DNA of 64,000 nt from Litsea cubeba (Eukaryota; Streptophyta; Magnoliopsida; Laurales; Lauraceae). The DNA lies in NCBI GenBank assembly GCA_012931725.1, contig CM022944.1, positions 33,606,086-33,670,085 of the forward strand, written 5' to 3'. How positions within the stretch are numbered: the stretch's first letter is position 1; every line of letters begins with the position of its first letter. The notes beneath the pieces were generated by a model, which was not told the DNA's origin, ran no database searches, and was given only the letters and a program-made list of their open reading frames with translations. The translations under genes were made by a program, and so were the position numbers. Shown here piece after piece: positions 1-11,254 of this stretch.

Positions 1-824
1 GTCAGGAGCCCAGGTCGACACCGGCGCATCATTGAACATATGCCCCTTGAAAACCTACAAAGCTTTAGGGCTCACAATTAAGGACCTAACTCCAGCCCCT
101 ATGGTTGTAACCGGTTATGATGGTAATAAGAAAACAGTATGCGAAAAAATTATGCTATTAATGCAAGCGGGCCCGATCTTAATGTCGGAAGAATTTTATA
201 TCATGGATATTCCCGCCACTTTCAACTTAATCTTAGGATGCCGATGGTTGAACCATATGAACGCCGTCATGTCAAGAAGACACCAATGTATCAAATTCCC
301 TTACTTAGGCAAGATCATGAAGATGATGGGGGACCCACTTGTCATTGAACCGGAGGAACTTCAAATACTCCCAACCCTACAACCTGCTCCTATGACACCA
401 GAGGTCAAAATTCATAGATATAGAGCCGACCCTCTCATCTCCTTAATGGACATAGGCCCCATGCAAAATACATTCTTTGAGTTATCCTCCTTGCGAAGTC
501 CAGCAACAGACAAAGAAAGTCGAGCCCGAGGATGGACTCTGATGAAGAAGATGGGATATCAACCTGGATTTGGGCTAGGAAAGAATGGAGAAGGTATTAT
601 CGATCCTTGCATACCAGATCCTAGAGCGAGAGCGGAAGGGTTAGGTTACGATACACATGGTAATATGAGGTATAAACGAGAGGACTGGGCCTTAGATGAA
701 CACTTTGTAAGACACGATAAAACCTTAGATCCCAACGCACCACCGACTAGAGAGGGATGCTACAGTTTGGATCCAAATGACAAAGGTAAGGCCGTTTTAG
801 TAGAAGATTTGGAAGACTCTGCGT
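1..824 (+). mobile_element. Outer Tat-lineage Ty3/gypsy element, left part
   Basis: This is the visible 5' part of a Tat-lineage gypsy element whose LTR and gag lie left of the window. It ends where the LTR of an oppositely oriented element begins (825). Its pol resumes at 31,661, so domain order is protease and G-patch here, then linker, RT, RNase H, integrase there. Joining the two parts is inference from domain order, strand and reading phase. Confidence 0.8.
2..824 (+). pseudogene. Gypsy polyprotein fragment: retropepsin and G-patch
   Basis: The reading frame is open from base 2 with no true start; it belongs to a polyprotein that begins outside the window. An aspartic-protease active site, VDTGASLNIC, lies at about 14-46. 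The family's second conserved block (ILGCRWL, usually ILGRPWL) is at about 223-255. A G-patch domain (GWTLMKKMGYQPGFGLGK) follows at about 526-590. Retropepsin would mature Gag-Pol inside the virus-like particle; G-patches bind RNA or RNA helicases and are recurrent in Tat/Ogre polyproteins. The frame runs past 824 into the LTR of the inner element and ends there at 988, so its last 50 or so codons are not element sequence. The protein is cut by insertion and cannot be functional as it stands. Confidence 0.85.
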
Positions 825-1693
825 TGATGGACCGCGCTCCTGCCGCTCGGCGCTTACTGAGGTCGGCGAACATGAGAGTCCGTGGGGTACGACCCTTTCG
901 CACTTGGGAGGGCGAAGCGAGCATCAACATTTTTCTTTTTGGGTGGGTGTGCCAGATTTTCTACTCTAATTGGAATTGCAAATGGTGATCCGGAGATCAA
1001 CCTTCACAAGTAGAAAAGGAAATTAACTTCTTTCGAGTTTTCATTGCACATATATTTAAGAAAAGAGACATGGTTTTGAAATGCCGTAAGAGACGATTTC
1101 ATTTGTTTTGCCGTTAAAAGCGATGTTTGCCTTAAAAGGCGATTCTTGGTATTTATAGCCGATTTTTGGCATTTATAGTCGATTTATAATTCTTATCAAT
1201 AGTGAAAGACAAGAGTTATGATTTTTTTTGTCTCTTTAGAAAAAATACAAACTACAATGAAAAGTAAGAAAATGAGGATCTAACTTCTCAGTAGATTGTG
1301 GGGGACTCGTTTAGATTGACGGTCGTAAGCCATATGTGGACTTCGCCATCATCCATGCAGATGAGAACAGATGATGCTTTTGACTTGCTTGGCTCGGTTA
1401 TAACCTCAGATTTTTAGAGGACAAAGACCAAGAGTAGGTTCTATGTTCGATAAAAAAAGCTAAGTAGACAGGCTAAAAAGACACGTCTAAGCCATTGGAA
1501 GTAGAAGGAGAAGACAAGGACCTTGGGGGGTGGTGCCCGCAAGGGACTTTTGTCACCTTGTATCAGTGGTTGGTGCAGAACTTCTGCAGAGTTTTTTTTT
1601 TTTTTTTTTATGATTGATGGAATTTTCTAGACCCCTTTGCTTGCTTGGATTTCTGGTTCTTGGATTCCGATCGTTTCTTCTTGGAATGCTCTC

Positions 1694-1703
1694 CTATTTA
1701 TAG
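1694..1703 (-). promoter_or_regulatory. TATA box of inner Tat 3' LTR
   Basis: The minus strand reads CTATAAATAG, a good plant TATA box, in a position conserved in the other LTR (29,893-29,902). Confidence 0.6.
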
Positions 1704-2107
1704 GCCTTCGGTAGCCATTTAGGAGAGTTTATGAGCCTTAAATGCATTAAAACAGCATAATGGGAGGAGTTACAAGTTTTAATTGATTTATTTTGTAACT
1801 TCTTTTCTTTGGCTTCTGAATCGCCGGTGGAGAATTAAGTGCATTTAATCGCCTTTAATCTCCATGATGGGAGGAGTTTCATGGTTTAAATGCCATGGAA
1901 CCTTTGACTTGTAACTCCCGTTTACTTACTTCTGATTGGGCCGTCCGAAATAACGAGTTAATGACCGCATTAAGTTGCCATAAATGGGTCAATTAACAGC
2001 GTTAAGTGGTCGCCAAGTCGCTCGAAGAGTCGCGGGCCGTGCCGCGTCTTTTGGAATTCTTCTTGTGATGAACGATGATGGATCTTCATGCTGATCGACA
2101 TCGGATT

Positions 2108-3936
2108 TGTTGGAAATAGGTGGGCCTCTAGGATAGGTTTCAAAAACTTTTGATCAACTTGATGCAGTGATCAACTATCCAGAAGGCTACAAAACTCAAT
2201 CCATGATGCATATCCTCAATCTCAGCCATCATGATCAGTAAATAAATCTATCAAGAAGATAGAACAGCAACATATAAGCTACCATAAAAATCTACAACAT
2301 GCAAGGAAGTAGATTATACATTTGGAGCTCGGTTGTGCTCTAATGGAGAAGTTGCGTCTTTCTTTGATGATGAAACTCTTTCACGTATCAAATAGGAATC
2401 TCCAAGACCTCTTGATCTTCCACGCTATGACTTGTATCATATTCTCTTTTTCTCACGAAGATGGTGGGATCTCCAAGAAGAAAACCCAAAGGAGGAACTA
2501 GAAAGAGAACTAGAAGAAGGAAGAGGAAAAAACCAAGATGTGCAACTCTTGCACAAGAAGGGTGTGGACGACCAACACTTGGACTTGTGTTGCCTTGGGC
2601 GTGAATCCCAATAATGATAGCATCATGTGACGTCCAACCCTCTCCTCTTTTTATAGTTTTTGCAAACTTCTCTTACTAACAACCCTCTCCTCTTTTTATA
2701 GTTTTTGCAAACTTCTCTTACTAATAGAAATAGAAGTCTCACTTCAATTAATGATTAGTAAGTCTCTTCTTTCTAATTTAAATAAAAGTCTCACTTCCAT
2801 TATAATTAGTAACTTTCTCTTTTCTAATTAAAATGGAGGTCTCACTTCCATTAATAATTAGTAACTTACTATTACCACTATTAGAAGTCTCACTTCAAAT
2901 AGAAATAGTAACTTTTCTTTTAGAGTTCAACTAGAATTAGAAACTTTCTAATAACTTGAGCTAGCATGGGGACCACTAGGGATTCCTTAGAAAGCTGGCT
3001 CCAACTGAGACTCGCGACTCCACATCTCATGTGCAATTCGGGCCCAAAGTTAATTGCAAATAACTCCACTATATAAATGCAATTGAACTCCAGTCTTAGG
3101 AATATTACATAGAAGACCCTAAATTTTCCTATTACCACAAGTAGGCCCCTCCATCAATATCCATGAATCAATTGGACCTGTCTTTCAAACCAGTATCATA
3201 TCTTATTATCCTTGAGCACCAATTAATTATAATGATCATAGGTACCTTTCTAATTAACTCTTAATCGGATTGGGTGCGCACTTACCAATGATAAATCCAT
3301 TAATTGACACAAGAGGATATTAAAGATAGATTCCATCTTGATAATTGAATGTTCCCATAGCTCTACTACCACGTAACCAAATCACCGAGGTGTTGAGCTA
3401 CAGTTGGCCTCACTCATTGGTGACTCAAAGTAAAAGAATAGATAGAAACTTGAGTTCATTAATGTCTCATGATTGAGAGCCTATTGCTAGGGAATTATGA
3501 GAGCAAACCTTAAAGTAAAGACAATGTTCATAAGGTGTTTCTCATGGTCCTTCAATAAATCTAATGTACCAGTACTGTGATCCAGAATCTTACATTCTGA
3601 TGATCGAGACAAATCACACTATCTTATAGTAATCAAAGTACTGCAACCTTGTCAGATGAGATGTCCAGTCTCATCACTGGTTGTGAAGATATTTAAGTAC
3701 AAGATTTGCTATACACGGCTCCTGTATGTGGATCTCATTCATATACAAGTGTTACATCTTGTATACTTATGGACTCCGATTCATCTCATGAACCATCATG
3801 TCATTCGTATTGGTTATGTGCAAGTATATAATAAAACACTATTCATCTCATGAAAGGTAAGCATGAATATATCGATAAATAAAGAAATTAATCAATTTAT
3901 TATATCATCTACTGGATTGAGTCCATAAAACTAACA
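2108..3936 (-). repeat. Copia 3' LTR, 1,829 bp
   Basis: On the + strand it starts TGTTGGAAATAGG and ends ATAAAACTAACA, so on the minus strand it is TGTTAG...CCAACA. The right edge abuts AAGTGGGAGAT (minus strand, 3,937-3,947), the usual copia polypurine tract. About four diverged copies of a roughly 65-base unit containing AGAAGTCTCACTTC lie at 2,725-2,920. Confidence 0.88.
2635..2724 (-). promoter_or_regulatory. Tandem duplication of the copia LTR core promoter
   Basis: A 45-base unit occurs twice, at 2,635-2,679 and 2,680-2,724, with near-perfect identity. Each copy carries minus-strand TATAAAAAG (2,647-2,655 and 2,692-2,700). The LTR therefore has two TATA boxes 45 bases apart. Confidence 0.65.
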
Positions 3937-5030
3937 ATCTCCCACTTGGGCTCAATGCCAGTTAGGGTTGCATCTCATGCCCATCCCATTTACATATCAC
4001 TTAAAGACTTCCGTAGTCAAAGGCTTAGTAAAGGGATTTCCCAGAATGTCTACAGAGGTTATCTTGGTGATCATAACATCACCTCTTTGCATAATCTGTC
4101 TGACAATGTATAACTTCCTTTGTACAAGCATTTTTGGCTCCTGGGTTCTTTGGACTTAGTGACTGCCCTGCTGTTATCATAGTAAACTGTGAGCGGCCGC
4201 CCTGCCAAAAGTATCACTCCAAGTTCCATAAGGAATCTTTTTAGCCAATCTGCTTCCTTAGCTGCTTCTCAAGCGGCTACAGCATAAACACATACCCAGA
4301 AGTTGATTTCCTGGATTCCTGATCTGACTAGAAGTCAGTATCTATGTTACCAACTGGAAACAACTCATCACTGCTGTAAATCAACATGTGATCTCTAGTC
4401 CTTCTCAAGTATTTGAGAACACATCTCACAGCAGTCCAATGATAAGGACATGGGTTAGACTGATATCTGCTGATTATGCCCATTGCATGACAGATATTCG
4501 GTCTAGTACAAAGCATAGCTAACCGTACCAGCACCTAATCTATTACGCATCATGGGACAAGCCTGTTATCCTATTTTTCAAGTCTCAATGGAAATTGGTT
4601 CCTAGGATGTAGCTGGCTTCTCTCAAGTCCTTTATATCAAAAGTCTTAGCTAACCAAACTTTTACTGCTGACGATATCCCATGTCACTCCATACAAAAAG
4701 GATGTCGTCGACATACTATACTAGAAAAATACCCTGCCTTTTGACCTTTCATGTACACACATGACTCATCTGTATTCTGACAAAAATCAAATGACTTGAT
4801 TGCCTTGTCAAAATGGATGTTCCTGTTCCGGGATACCTGTTTTAATCCAAAAATGGATTTCTGCAGCTTGCAAACTCTTTGCTCTTGGTTATCAGCTATA
4901 AAACTGTCTGGATGTATCATATAGATGTCTTCCTCAAGATGGTCGTCGTTAAACGCCGTCTTGATATCCATTTTCCAAATCTCATAACCGAGATGAACCG
5001 CAATGGATAAGAGTATCCGGATGGTGTAAG
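3937..5030 (-). pseudogene. Copia RT and RNase H remnant
   Basis: Reading the minus strand from 5,030 gives the copia RT start IRILLSIAVHLGYEIWKMDI, then KTAFNDDHLEEDIYM, VCKLQKSIFGLKQ and DESCVYMKG (to about 4,740). The catalytic motif normally reading YVDD is scrambled near 4,700. A second block at 4,534-4,328 reads LCTRPNICHAMGIISRYQSN and LKYLRRTRDHMLIY, the copia RNase H region. Stops and frameshifts separate them. The enzyme would copy element RNA to cDNA; this copy cannot. Confidence 0.85.
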
Positions 5031-5388
5031 GTTGAGGCTTGATGTAGGGTCAAACGTTGTCGGTTTGACTCGGAACTTGACGTGGAACCTTTTGGAGGTA
5101 TTTTGAGTCCATCCATAGGTTCTGATCGAAGGTTTGATGTCTTCGACGCTGTCGCCGCCGGAGCTCCCGTTCAGCTGCTGGTGAAGTGAAGTTAGGCCAA
5201 ATAATTTTGAAATGACCCGAAACTTCATGTGTACTCCTCTCTTGGCTGTCTTGAAGGATCTTACAGTTTTTGTTTGATTCCGACAAGATTTGATTTTTCG
5301 AAAGTAACATTGGCTGTTTGTGGTAGGCTGCGGCTTCACGTAGCTTTTTTTAGATTGAAGAGGCAAAGTAACATTTTTGGTGTCAACA

Positions 5389-5400
5389 AATACCCCCTCG
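5389..5400 (-). other. Polypurine tract of inner Tat element
   Basis: The minus strand reads CGAGGGGGTATT directly before the LTR start TGTTGACACC, the expected plus-strand priming site. Confidence 0.75.
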
Positions 5401-6150
5401 AGGTACATCGATGAGTTGCTTAACTTTTGTAGTCGATGTGCCTTGAAGAGATTTTTGAAGGAGAGCTTTTGACTTGATCAAGAGTCTTTGAGCAGTCTTT
5501 CTTTTGGTAGAGTGGCATTTTGAGCTTCCAGGGGAATTTTATGGTAGTGAAAGGGATCACGTACCATCTCAAGGCAAATCTTTGAAAATAACATGAGGGA
5601 TTTGTATTTGGGTTTTGTTTTTGACCTTGTGACCTAACAAGCTGTATGTGGCAGGTTACGGGGTCTGGTTTGGTTTTGATCTTGTGACCCAACAAGCTGT
5701 ATGTGGCAAGTTGGGGGGTCGGTTTTGGTTTTGATCTTATGACCTAACAAGCTGTATGTGGCAAGTTAAGGGATCAGTTTTTTGTTTTTGATTTTGGCCT
5801 TGTGACCTAACAAGCTGTATGCGACAGGTTAGGGGACTAGGATTTGGTTTTTGTTCACTCTTTGGGACTATTTGGGTCCATTACAGTGGTTTGGATTTTT
5901 GTGAAATGTCAATTCCAAGATTTTGGCTCAATTTGGTATATGAAGCTGGATGGTTTGAATTTTTGGAAGCTCATGGGGCTTGGGATTCTTTTTTGTATGG
6001 TCCAATCAACTCAAAAGAGGCACGGAACTATATTTGTATGCTCTTGGTAAGAGGGATTTTTCTTTGACTAAAAGCCAATTTTGGTGCCTAGGTGGTTAAA
6101 CCTGGCTCATATGGGCTAACCCATGGGACCTTAAGCTTTTGAAATGGCTT
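5401..6150. repeat. 3' region of inner Tat with tandem array (about 5,610-5,835)
   Basis: Four copies of a 55-63 base unit containing CTAACAAGCTGTATG (cores near 5,631, 5,686, 5,741 and 5,804) lie between the polypurine tract and the antisense gene. I see no coding region in the rest of this stretch. Confidence 0.75.
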
Positions 6151-6400
6151 AGATCTCATATGGTGTCACTTTTGTAAAGAATATCTAAAATATCTCTTTT
6201 GGATAGAGAATATCTAAGAATATCCTTACTTGGAGAGAATCTCTCATGTTCCCTTTATTTTGGGAAAGAATATCTCAAGATATCTTTCTTTGGGGAGAAA
6301 ATCTCTCTAACTCCTTTCTTTTGGGAGAGCATCCCTCAAAGTATCTTTCTTTTGGGAAAGAATCCTTCTAATTTCTTTCTTTTGGGAAGGTTGCTAATTT
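6150..6400. repeat. Short degenerate repeats upstream of the antisense gene
   Basis: Diverged units of about 30-35 bases share TTTCTTTTGGGAAAGAATC and variants, six or seven times. They end about 60 bases before the TATA box at 6,457. Confidence 0.65.
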
Positions 6401-6456
6401 GTAGCACTTACCTCCTTTCTTTTCTCCTTGTTTCCTCCCTTTAACTTGCTCTCTTC

Positions 6457-6464
6457 TATAAAAG
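6457..6464 (+). promoter_or_regulatory. TATA box of antisense gene, with 5'-UTR intron downstream
   Basis: TATAAAAG lies on the + strand, opposite to gag-pol. About 100 bases downstream a donor CAA|GTAAGT (6,558) pairs with an acceptor TTTGCAG (ends 7,366), giving an 809-base intron. The first ATG, 7,381, follows 15 bases later. This is inferred from sequence pattern, not from transcripts. The intron holds low-complexity T-rich DNA and two copies of an AAATGTTGAGCC motif. Confidence 0.55.
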
Positions 6465-7380
6465 CAAAGGGAGGTTGGATCTCTTGCTTTTATTGCTTTC
6501 TGTTGCAACAATCTCAAGAGTGCTTCAAGACCAAGAGTTCTTCAAGAATCTTTTCAAGTAAGTCTTCTTTTTCAAGAAAACTCTATTTTAGAAGTAGGAT
6601 GGTAAAAAAAAAAAGTTCTTCTTTTATTTCTTTCCTTTTCTTTTCTTTTCCTTTTTACGTGTTTTCTTTTTTTTTTTTACACATTTTTTCTCTTTTTTTT
6701 TACGTGTTTCTTTTTTGTACACGGTTTTTTTTTTTTTTTGCCGTACGGATCTGGCCGTACGGCCACATGGCCTGTGGGCCAGCCCTTTTTTTTTCTTTTT
6801 TTACTTTCCCTCCTTTTTTGAGAAAGTTTCTTTCTTTTTTCTTTCTGCTCACCATGATAATGCGTTTTATGCAAATCAAGATGATCATGCATTTTTCTTT
6901 TTGATGCATCAAATAAAAGGCTAGGATGTCTAGGGCAAGCCAACATGAGTTTTGGCTTAGACAAAGTCTGATTGGTTTTGACCAAGCTGGGTTGTATTGG
7001 TCAAGCTTTTATTAAGAGTTTTCTAGCATCTAATGCATGACAATTTACTCTTTATGCATGATATTTGTAAATTGAATTGGAAGCATGATGTGATGGTGCA
7101 TACCTGAAAATCTTTACAAATTTTGGAATTTGGAGCTCGCAGTGATGTTGAGCCCTTCCTAGTTTTGCGGAGATTTGAGAGGCTTTGCAAGTTTGGAGTT
7201 CGGAGCTCGCAGAAATGTTGAGCCCATCTTCAAGCTTTCTATTTCTTTCGGGGTGTTTCCCTTTTCTTCGGAATTGCCCCAAAATCATGCCAGAATTTCG
7301 CCAGATTCTTTTAGCGAATTCTGTCATTTTGATGATGATTTTTTTTTTATTTTCCAACCTTTGCAGGTGGTTCCTCCAGA

Positions 7381-10300
7381 ATGAACAAGGGTAAGGAACC
7401 TATTACAAGCGTACCTCGTCAATCTGCTAGATCTTCTAATGCGGCCATTTAGCAGGCCTAGGAGAAGGTCCAGTATGTTGAGAGAAACTTGGAAGAGTGC
7501 AACTCCCTCAACAAAGATGAGATGAGACAACGATTGATCGCTATCAAAGGTGAGGAGTTCTATATGATCATGGTAAGCAAACGTCCTTGGGTCATGAACG
7601 ATCTGACAGTGTTGCCCAAGCTTACCTTTTTCTTTGGTGATGAAATCTTTGACGACATGACATACCGGAGAAGATGTTTTCAGTTCTCTTACAAAGCTGA
7701 TGGTGAGGAGAGGACTGTTGTTACCCGATCGACGTTTGATCATACTATCTCGATCATGGGCCTTTCTCCCATGTGCTCTAAGAGGGAAGATCCTCCAAGC
7801 TGGGTGAAAAGGACCAATGTGATCAAGACCAGAATTTTTGTTGGCGGTCCTTCCGGATATGCGGAGAAGTTGCCTGCCCTTTTGGACATGTTGATGCTGG
7901 CTAGCGGCTACCAGGGCTTTGATTATCCATCAGTTGATTTGAAACCGGTGGGCCTTGGTATTTTTAGCGGTGACGGCAATAATTGGGTGAAGCCTTTTCG
8001 ACTTCATGGTCGTTTCAGTGCTGACTCTGATTGGGGGTCGTGGACTGATCACGTCCTGCTGATTGGTGGCGCCGTTTTGAAGGAAGCCGGGATTTTTGAT
8101 GCAGTCCGCGCCTTTAGGGAGACCGTGATCTTTTCCAATGAGGCCTTCATGGCTATGTTGGAGTCATTCCTTCCACAAACCAACACCTTCGTTGTCACAA
8201 ATGGTGAGATTGGTTTTTCTTTAAAAGAGCTGAGCGCCATTACTGGGTTGCATATCCTTGGTGAACTCTATGAGGAGTTCATGCCCATTGACAGCGTCCT
8301 TGAGGAGCAGTCTGAGGAGTTTAGGCTTCTGTACTTTCAGCTTGTCGCCTTCTATGATTTTTTAAAGGAAAAGGAGGGCTCGAAAGTCAGATCCAGCAGT
8401 TGGAAGAGTTTTGGCTCTTCGTTCCCCAATTTCTTTGACAGCAGGGAGTCTTCTGATAGCATGACCCGAGAAGACAAGGCTAAGGATCTGGGTTCGAAGA
8501 AAACTTCGGCCATTTAAGAAGAGTTAAGGAATTTCTCCGCGAGTATAGACGCCATTTGTTCTGACATTGGACTACGGAGAGATCTCGTTGTTTACCTCAC
8601 TTATTCGCTAGGTGAGGCTATCTTTGCTGGAGGAGATGGAATGCATATCAGGCAGCATTGTATTTTTCCGGCTTGTCAGATGGCGTTTGGAGAGCGGCTT
8701 GCTTTGGTGCCAGCTCTTTACTCCTATCTATGTACCAAACTGTAGGCTGCTGCTTTCTTGGTTCGGCTTGGGTTCCCCATGAACAGGTTATTTTTAGCCC
8801 ACATCTTTTATTCGTGGTATGTATACCACTGTTCGGGCTTCCACCGTTTGGGTGCTGCATAGGATGATGATCCTCTCATGATTCGATTAGCTAAGGGTAA
8901 AATTGTCTTCAAATCTCTTTTGTTTGCCCGCATGAGGATCCGACGGTTCAAGGACGTCGAGATGGGCAATCTTCAATGAAGCTTTCTCTGGAATTATGGA
9001 AGAAGGCTTTTGATTTCGGTGCCTCCTGTGACTCCACCAGGGCAGGGTCAGGAAGGCATTACTCCTTGACAAAAACAGAGAAGGAGTGGCTTTTCAGCAT
9101 ACGTGTCAGCACGATGGTGTACCGTAGACATATTTTCGTCGACATCCAACCGTATGTACCTTCTCGATTTACGCTGCAGTTAGGATTTTCTCACGGCATT
9201 GTTGGAGCGTCTTCGAGTATGGTGAAGTGCTTTGGAGGTTTACAGGACGGTAGAAATGCATGGGCTTTTTATAGTGTTGAAGACACTATTGCCATGATTT
9301 CTTATCCTGAGCTGTCGACTTTCCGGATTGCTAGCTTCACGAAGTGGTTCGCGGAGAGCTTTTTGGCATACCGGGAACTTTCCAAGAAGGAGCTTGATGT
9401 AAAACTGTCTTCCGGAAAAGGAGTTGGGAAGTCAGATGGCGTCCGGCGAGAGGAAGTTTTGGCCTTCCTTTCTGGAGAGAAGCATAAGATAGGCTTTCTC
9501 GGGGACCAGGGCGTCATCGATTCTGAAGCTGTCTGGGAAGTACCTGGTGAGGCCTTTGAGCAGCTAGAGATGGAGGAAGCTGAGCTTGATCCTTGGATGC
9601 AAGCGGCACAGAGGCGAGCTTCCATGGAGTCCACTAGCAAGAGCAGACCGTCTAATGAGGAGTCTAGTGGGAAACCTAACTCTGATAGTGGGGTAGGTTC
9701 TTCAAGAAAATCAACCCATAGAAGCAAAAGGAAGAGGGGCCAGCGTCTCAAGGGACGGGATGAAGACTCTCCTGACACGGAAGTCCCTCTCACTATCAAT
9801 GAGGAGGTGCCAGGGAATGGTGACGAGCCTCCAGAAAAGAGGAGCTGAGAAAAAAAGGAGCCTTCTTCCTCTTTCTCTTTCCTGTTTCTTTCATGGAGCT
9901 TTCCATGTTCTGATTTGCTTTCTCCCCCTATTTTTCTTTTTAGCAGAGGACGAAGGCTTGGTGATGCCTGAGGTTCCGACTGATGCGGCGGTGACGGATC
10001 CGGTTGCAGCACCTGAAGAAGAACTGAGGGACTCTGGAGTGATTCCAGAATCTCCAACTGGTATGACTTCATTTTGGTTTCTTTTTTTTTTGTATCCGTG
10101 ACTTGGTTTGCTAATATTTTTCTTGTCAGCTTACTTGCCATAGGATTCCGATGACTTTGAACCATCAATGGATGCAAATGTTGACGATGCTTCCGATGAG
10201 TTCATGGAGGAGGAGAGTATTCCGCCAGCTGTCGAAGAAGGTACTTTGTAGTGATAACCTTGATGATAATGATTTTTCAACAGCATCATATTCATAACTT

Positions 10301-11254
10301 TTTGTGTTTCATTGGCAGGTTGTGAAGTGACAAGAGAGATCCCATCGCTTTCTTCAGAACCAGAGCAAGGGGTGCCGAGGTTGATTCGGAGGTAGGGACT
10401 TCTACAGCCAGTTTTGACACGCAGAAGCGAGACCTCATGCTGAGATTCCTTCCCCAGTGGCTCCAATTGGAAAGAGTTTTTTTATTACTCTTCCAACGGG
10501 GCATGACATGAGCAACCAACTGACGGAGAAGGGTGAATCTTCATCCGGTTCATCTCTTCAATTTGCGAAGAAGGTGCTAGCGCGGGTTTTGAGCTCTTGG
10601 ATCGAGACTCTCCTTTCTGAACACTTGGATGCCAGATTTGACATGATCCAGCATGTGCAGGAGATTCTCGTTGATACCAAAGGGGTTGGTCTGGATATCA
10701 CAAGTGCCAGGGTGATCGTTGATAGGATCATTGCACTTGGTGACAAGTTGTTTGAGACCATGGCTTTTCCTAACGGTCAATTCTTCAAGGAAATGTTCCT
10801 GGACCCTGCTAATAAGGCTCAGTTTGACATGGAAGAGACTACACAGAGTAGGAAGCAGTTTGTCTAGGAGAGGAACTTAGAAGAGTCAGCCATCATCGAG
10901 CTGAGGGACAACATTACCGTCCTTGATATTGAGGTCGCGAGGCTAGGCAACGTCTTGAGCATTTGGAGGTGCAAGTCGCGGCCAAGTGGGCTGCTATAAC
11001 AGAGGCTCGCAACAGGGAGAGAGCTCTGATTCGCCAGGTTGCAGATGCCGATCGAGTTCTAAAAAAGAGAGCTCAAGAAAACAAACAATGGCGAACTGCT
11101 TGGGACAAGCTTCCCGGTGTAGAAGAAGGGTTACAACATTCTCCAGCATCTCATGGAAAATTCCTGAAGAAGCGTGCCTTGGAAACTCTGACAGCTGAGG
11201 CCAAAAGTTTGCTCAAGGAGCTGAAACTTTGGCTGGAGGCCATTTTTGGCTGAG
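7381..11254 (+). pseudogene. Antisense extra gene of inner Tat: plant-mobile-domain-like protein
   Basis: This gene lies between the integrase end and the 3' LTR, opposite to gag-pol, where Tat elements are known to carry antisense extra ORFs of unproven function. It starts at ATG 7,381. The frame is open at 7,489-8,517 and shifts near 8,975 to 8,976-9,848. The stretch GFSLKELSAITGLHILGELY (about 8,212-8,271) is the PMD-type signature. Two further conserved blocks are ACQMAFGERLALVPALYSYL (about 8,670-8,730) and YVPSRFTLQLGF (about 9,154). Later exons, bounded by TTTTAG, CTTGTCAG and TTGGCAG acceptors (9,944, 10,130, 10,319), encode an acidic linker. An alpha-helical, coiled-coil-like C-terminus (10,457-11,253) follows. 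In-frame TAG at 7,450, 7,459 and 10,141, a TAA at 8,515 and the frameshift show it is broken. Confidence 0.7.

Larger units (their letters stand above)
2108..5030 (-). mobile_element. Truncated Ty1/copia element inside the Tat LTR
   Basis: A complete 3' LTR (2,108-3,936) is followed on its right by a polypurine tract and a decayed pol end (RNase H, then RT) on the minus strand. It is truncated in RT at about 5,025-5,035, where Tat LTR sequence resumes. No gag, protease, integrase or 5' LTR is present. Confidence 0.85.
825..5388 (-). repeat. 3' LTR of inner Tat element, interrupted
   Basis: Bases 825-2,107 align with 29,084-30,303, and about 5,034-5,388 align with about 31,305-31,660 of the other LTR. 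Between them lies a truncated copia element (2,108 to about 5,030). The roughly 1 kb of LTR present at 30,304-31,305 is missing here. Ends on the minus strand are TGTTGACACC and CCATCA. The first 100 bases show about 14 differences from the partner; the remainder is closer. Confidence 0.88.

Noticed and set aside
4917..5414. Open frames of 61-163 codons around 5,000-5,400
   Set aside because: They cross the junction between copia RT and the Tat LTR, and the LTR part is non-coding in the other copy (31,310-31,660).
6428..6985. Open frames of 70-158 codons on both strands
   Set aside because: They follow T-rich and A-rich low complexity in the 5'-UTR intron of the antisense gene; composition alone explains them.
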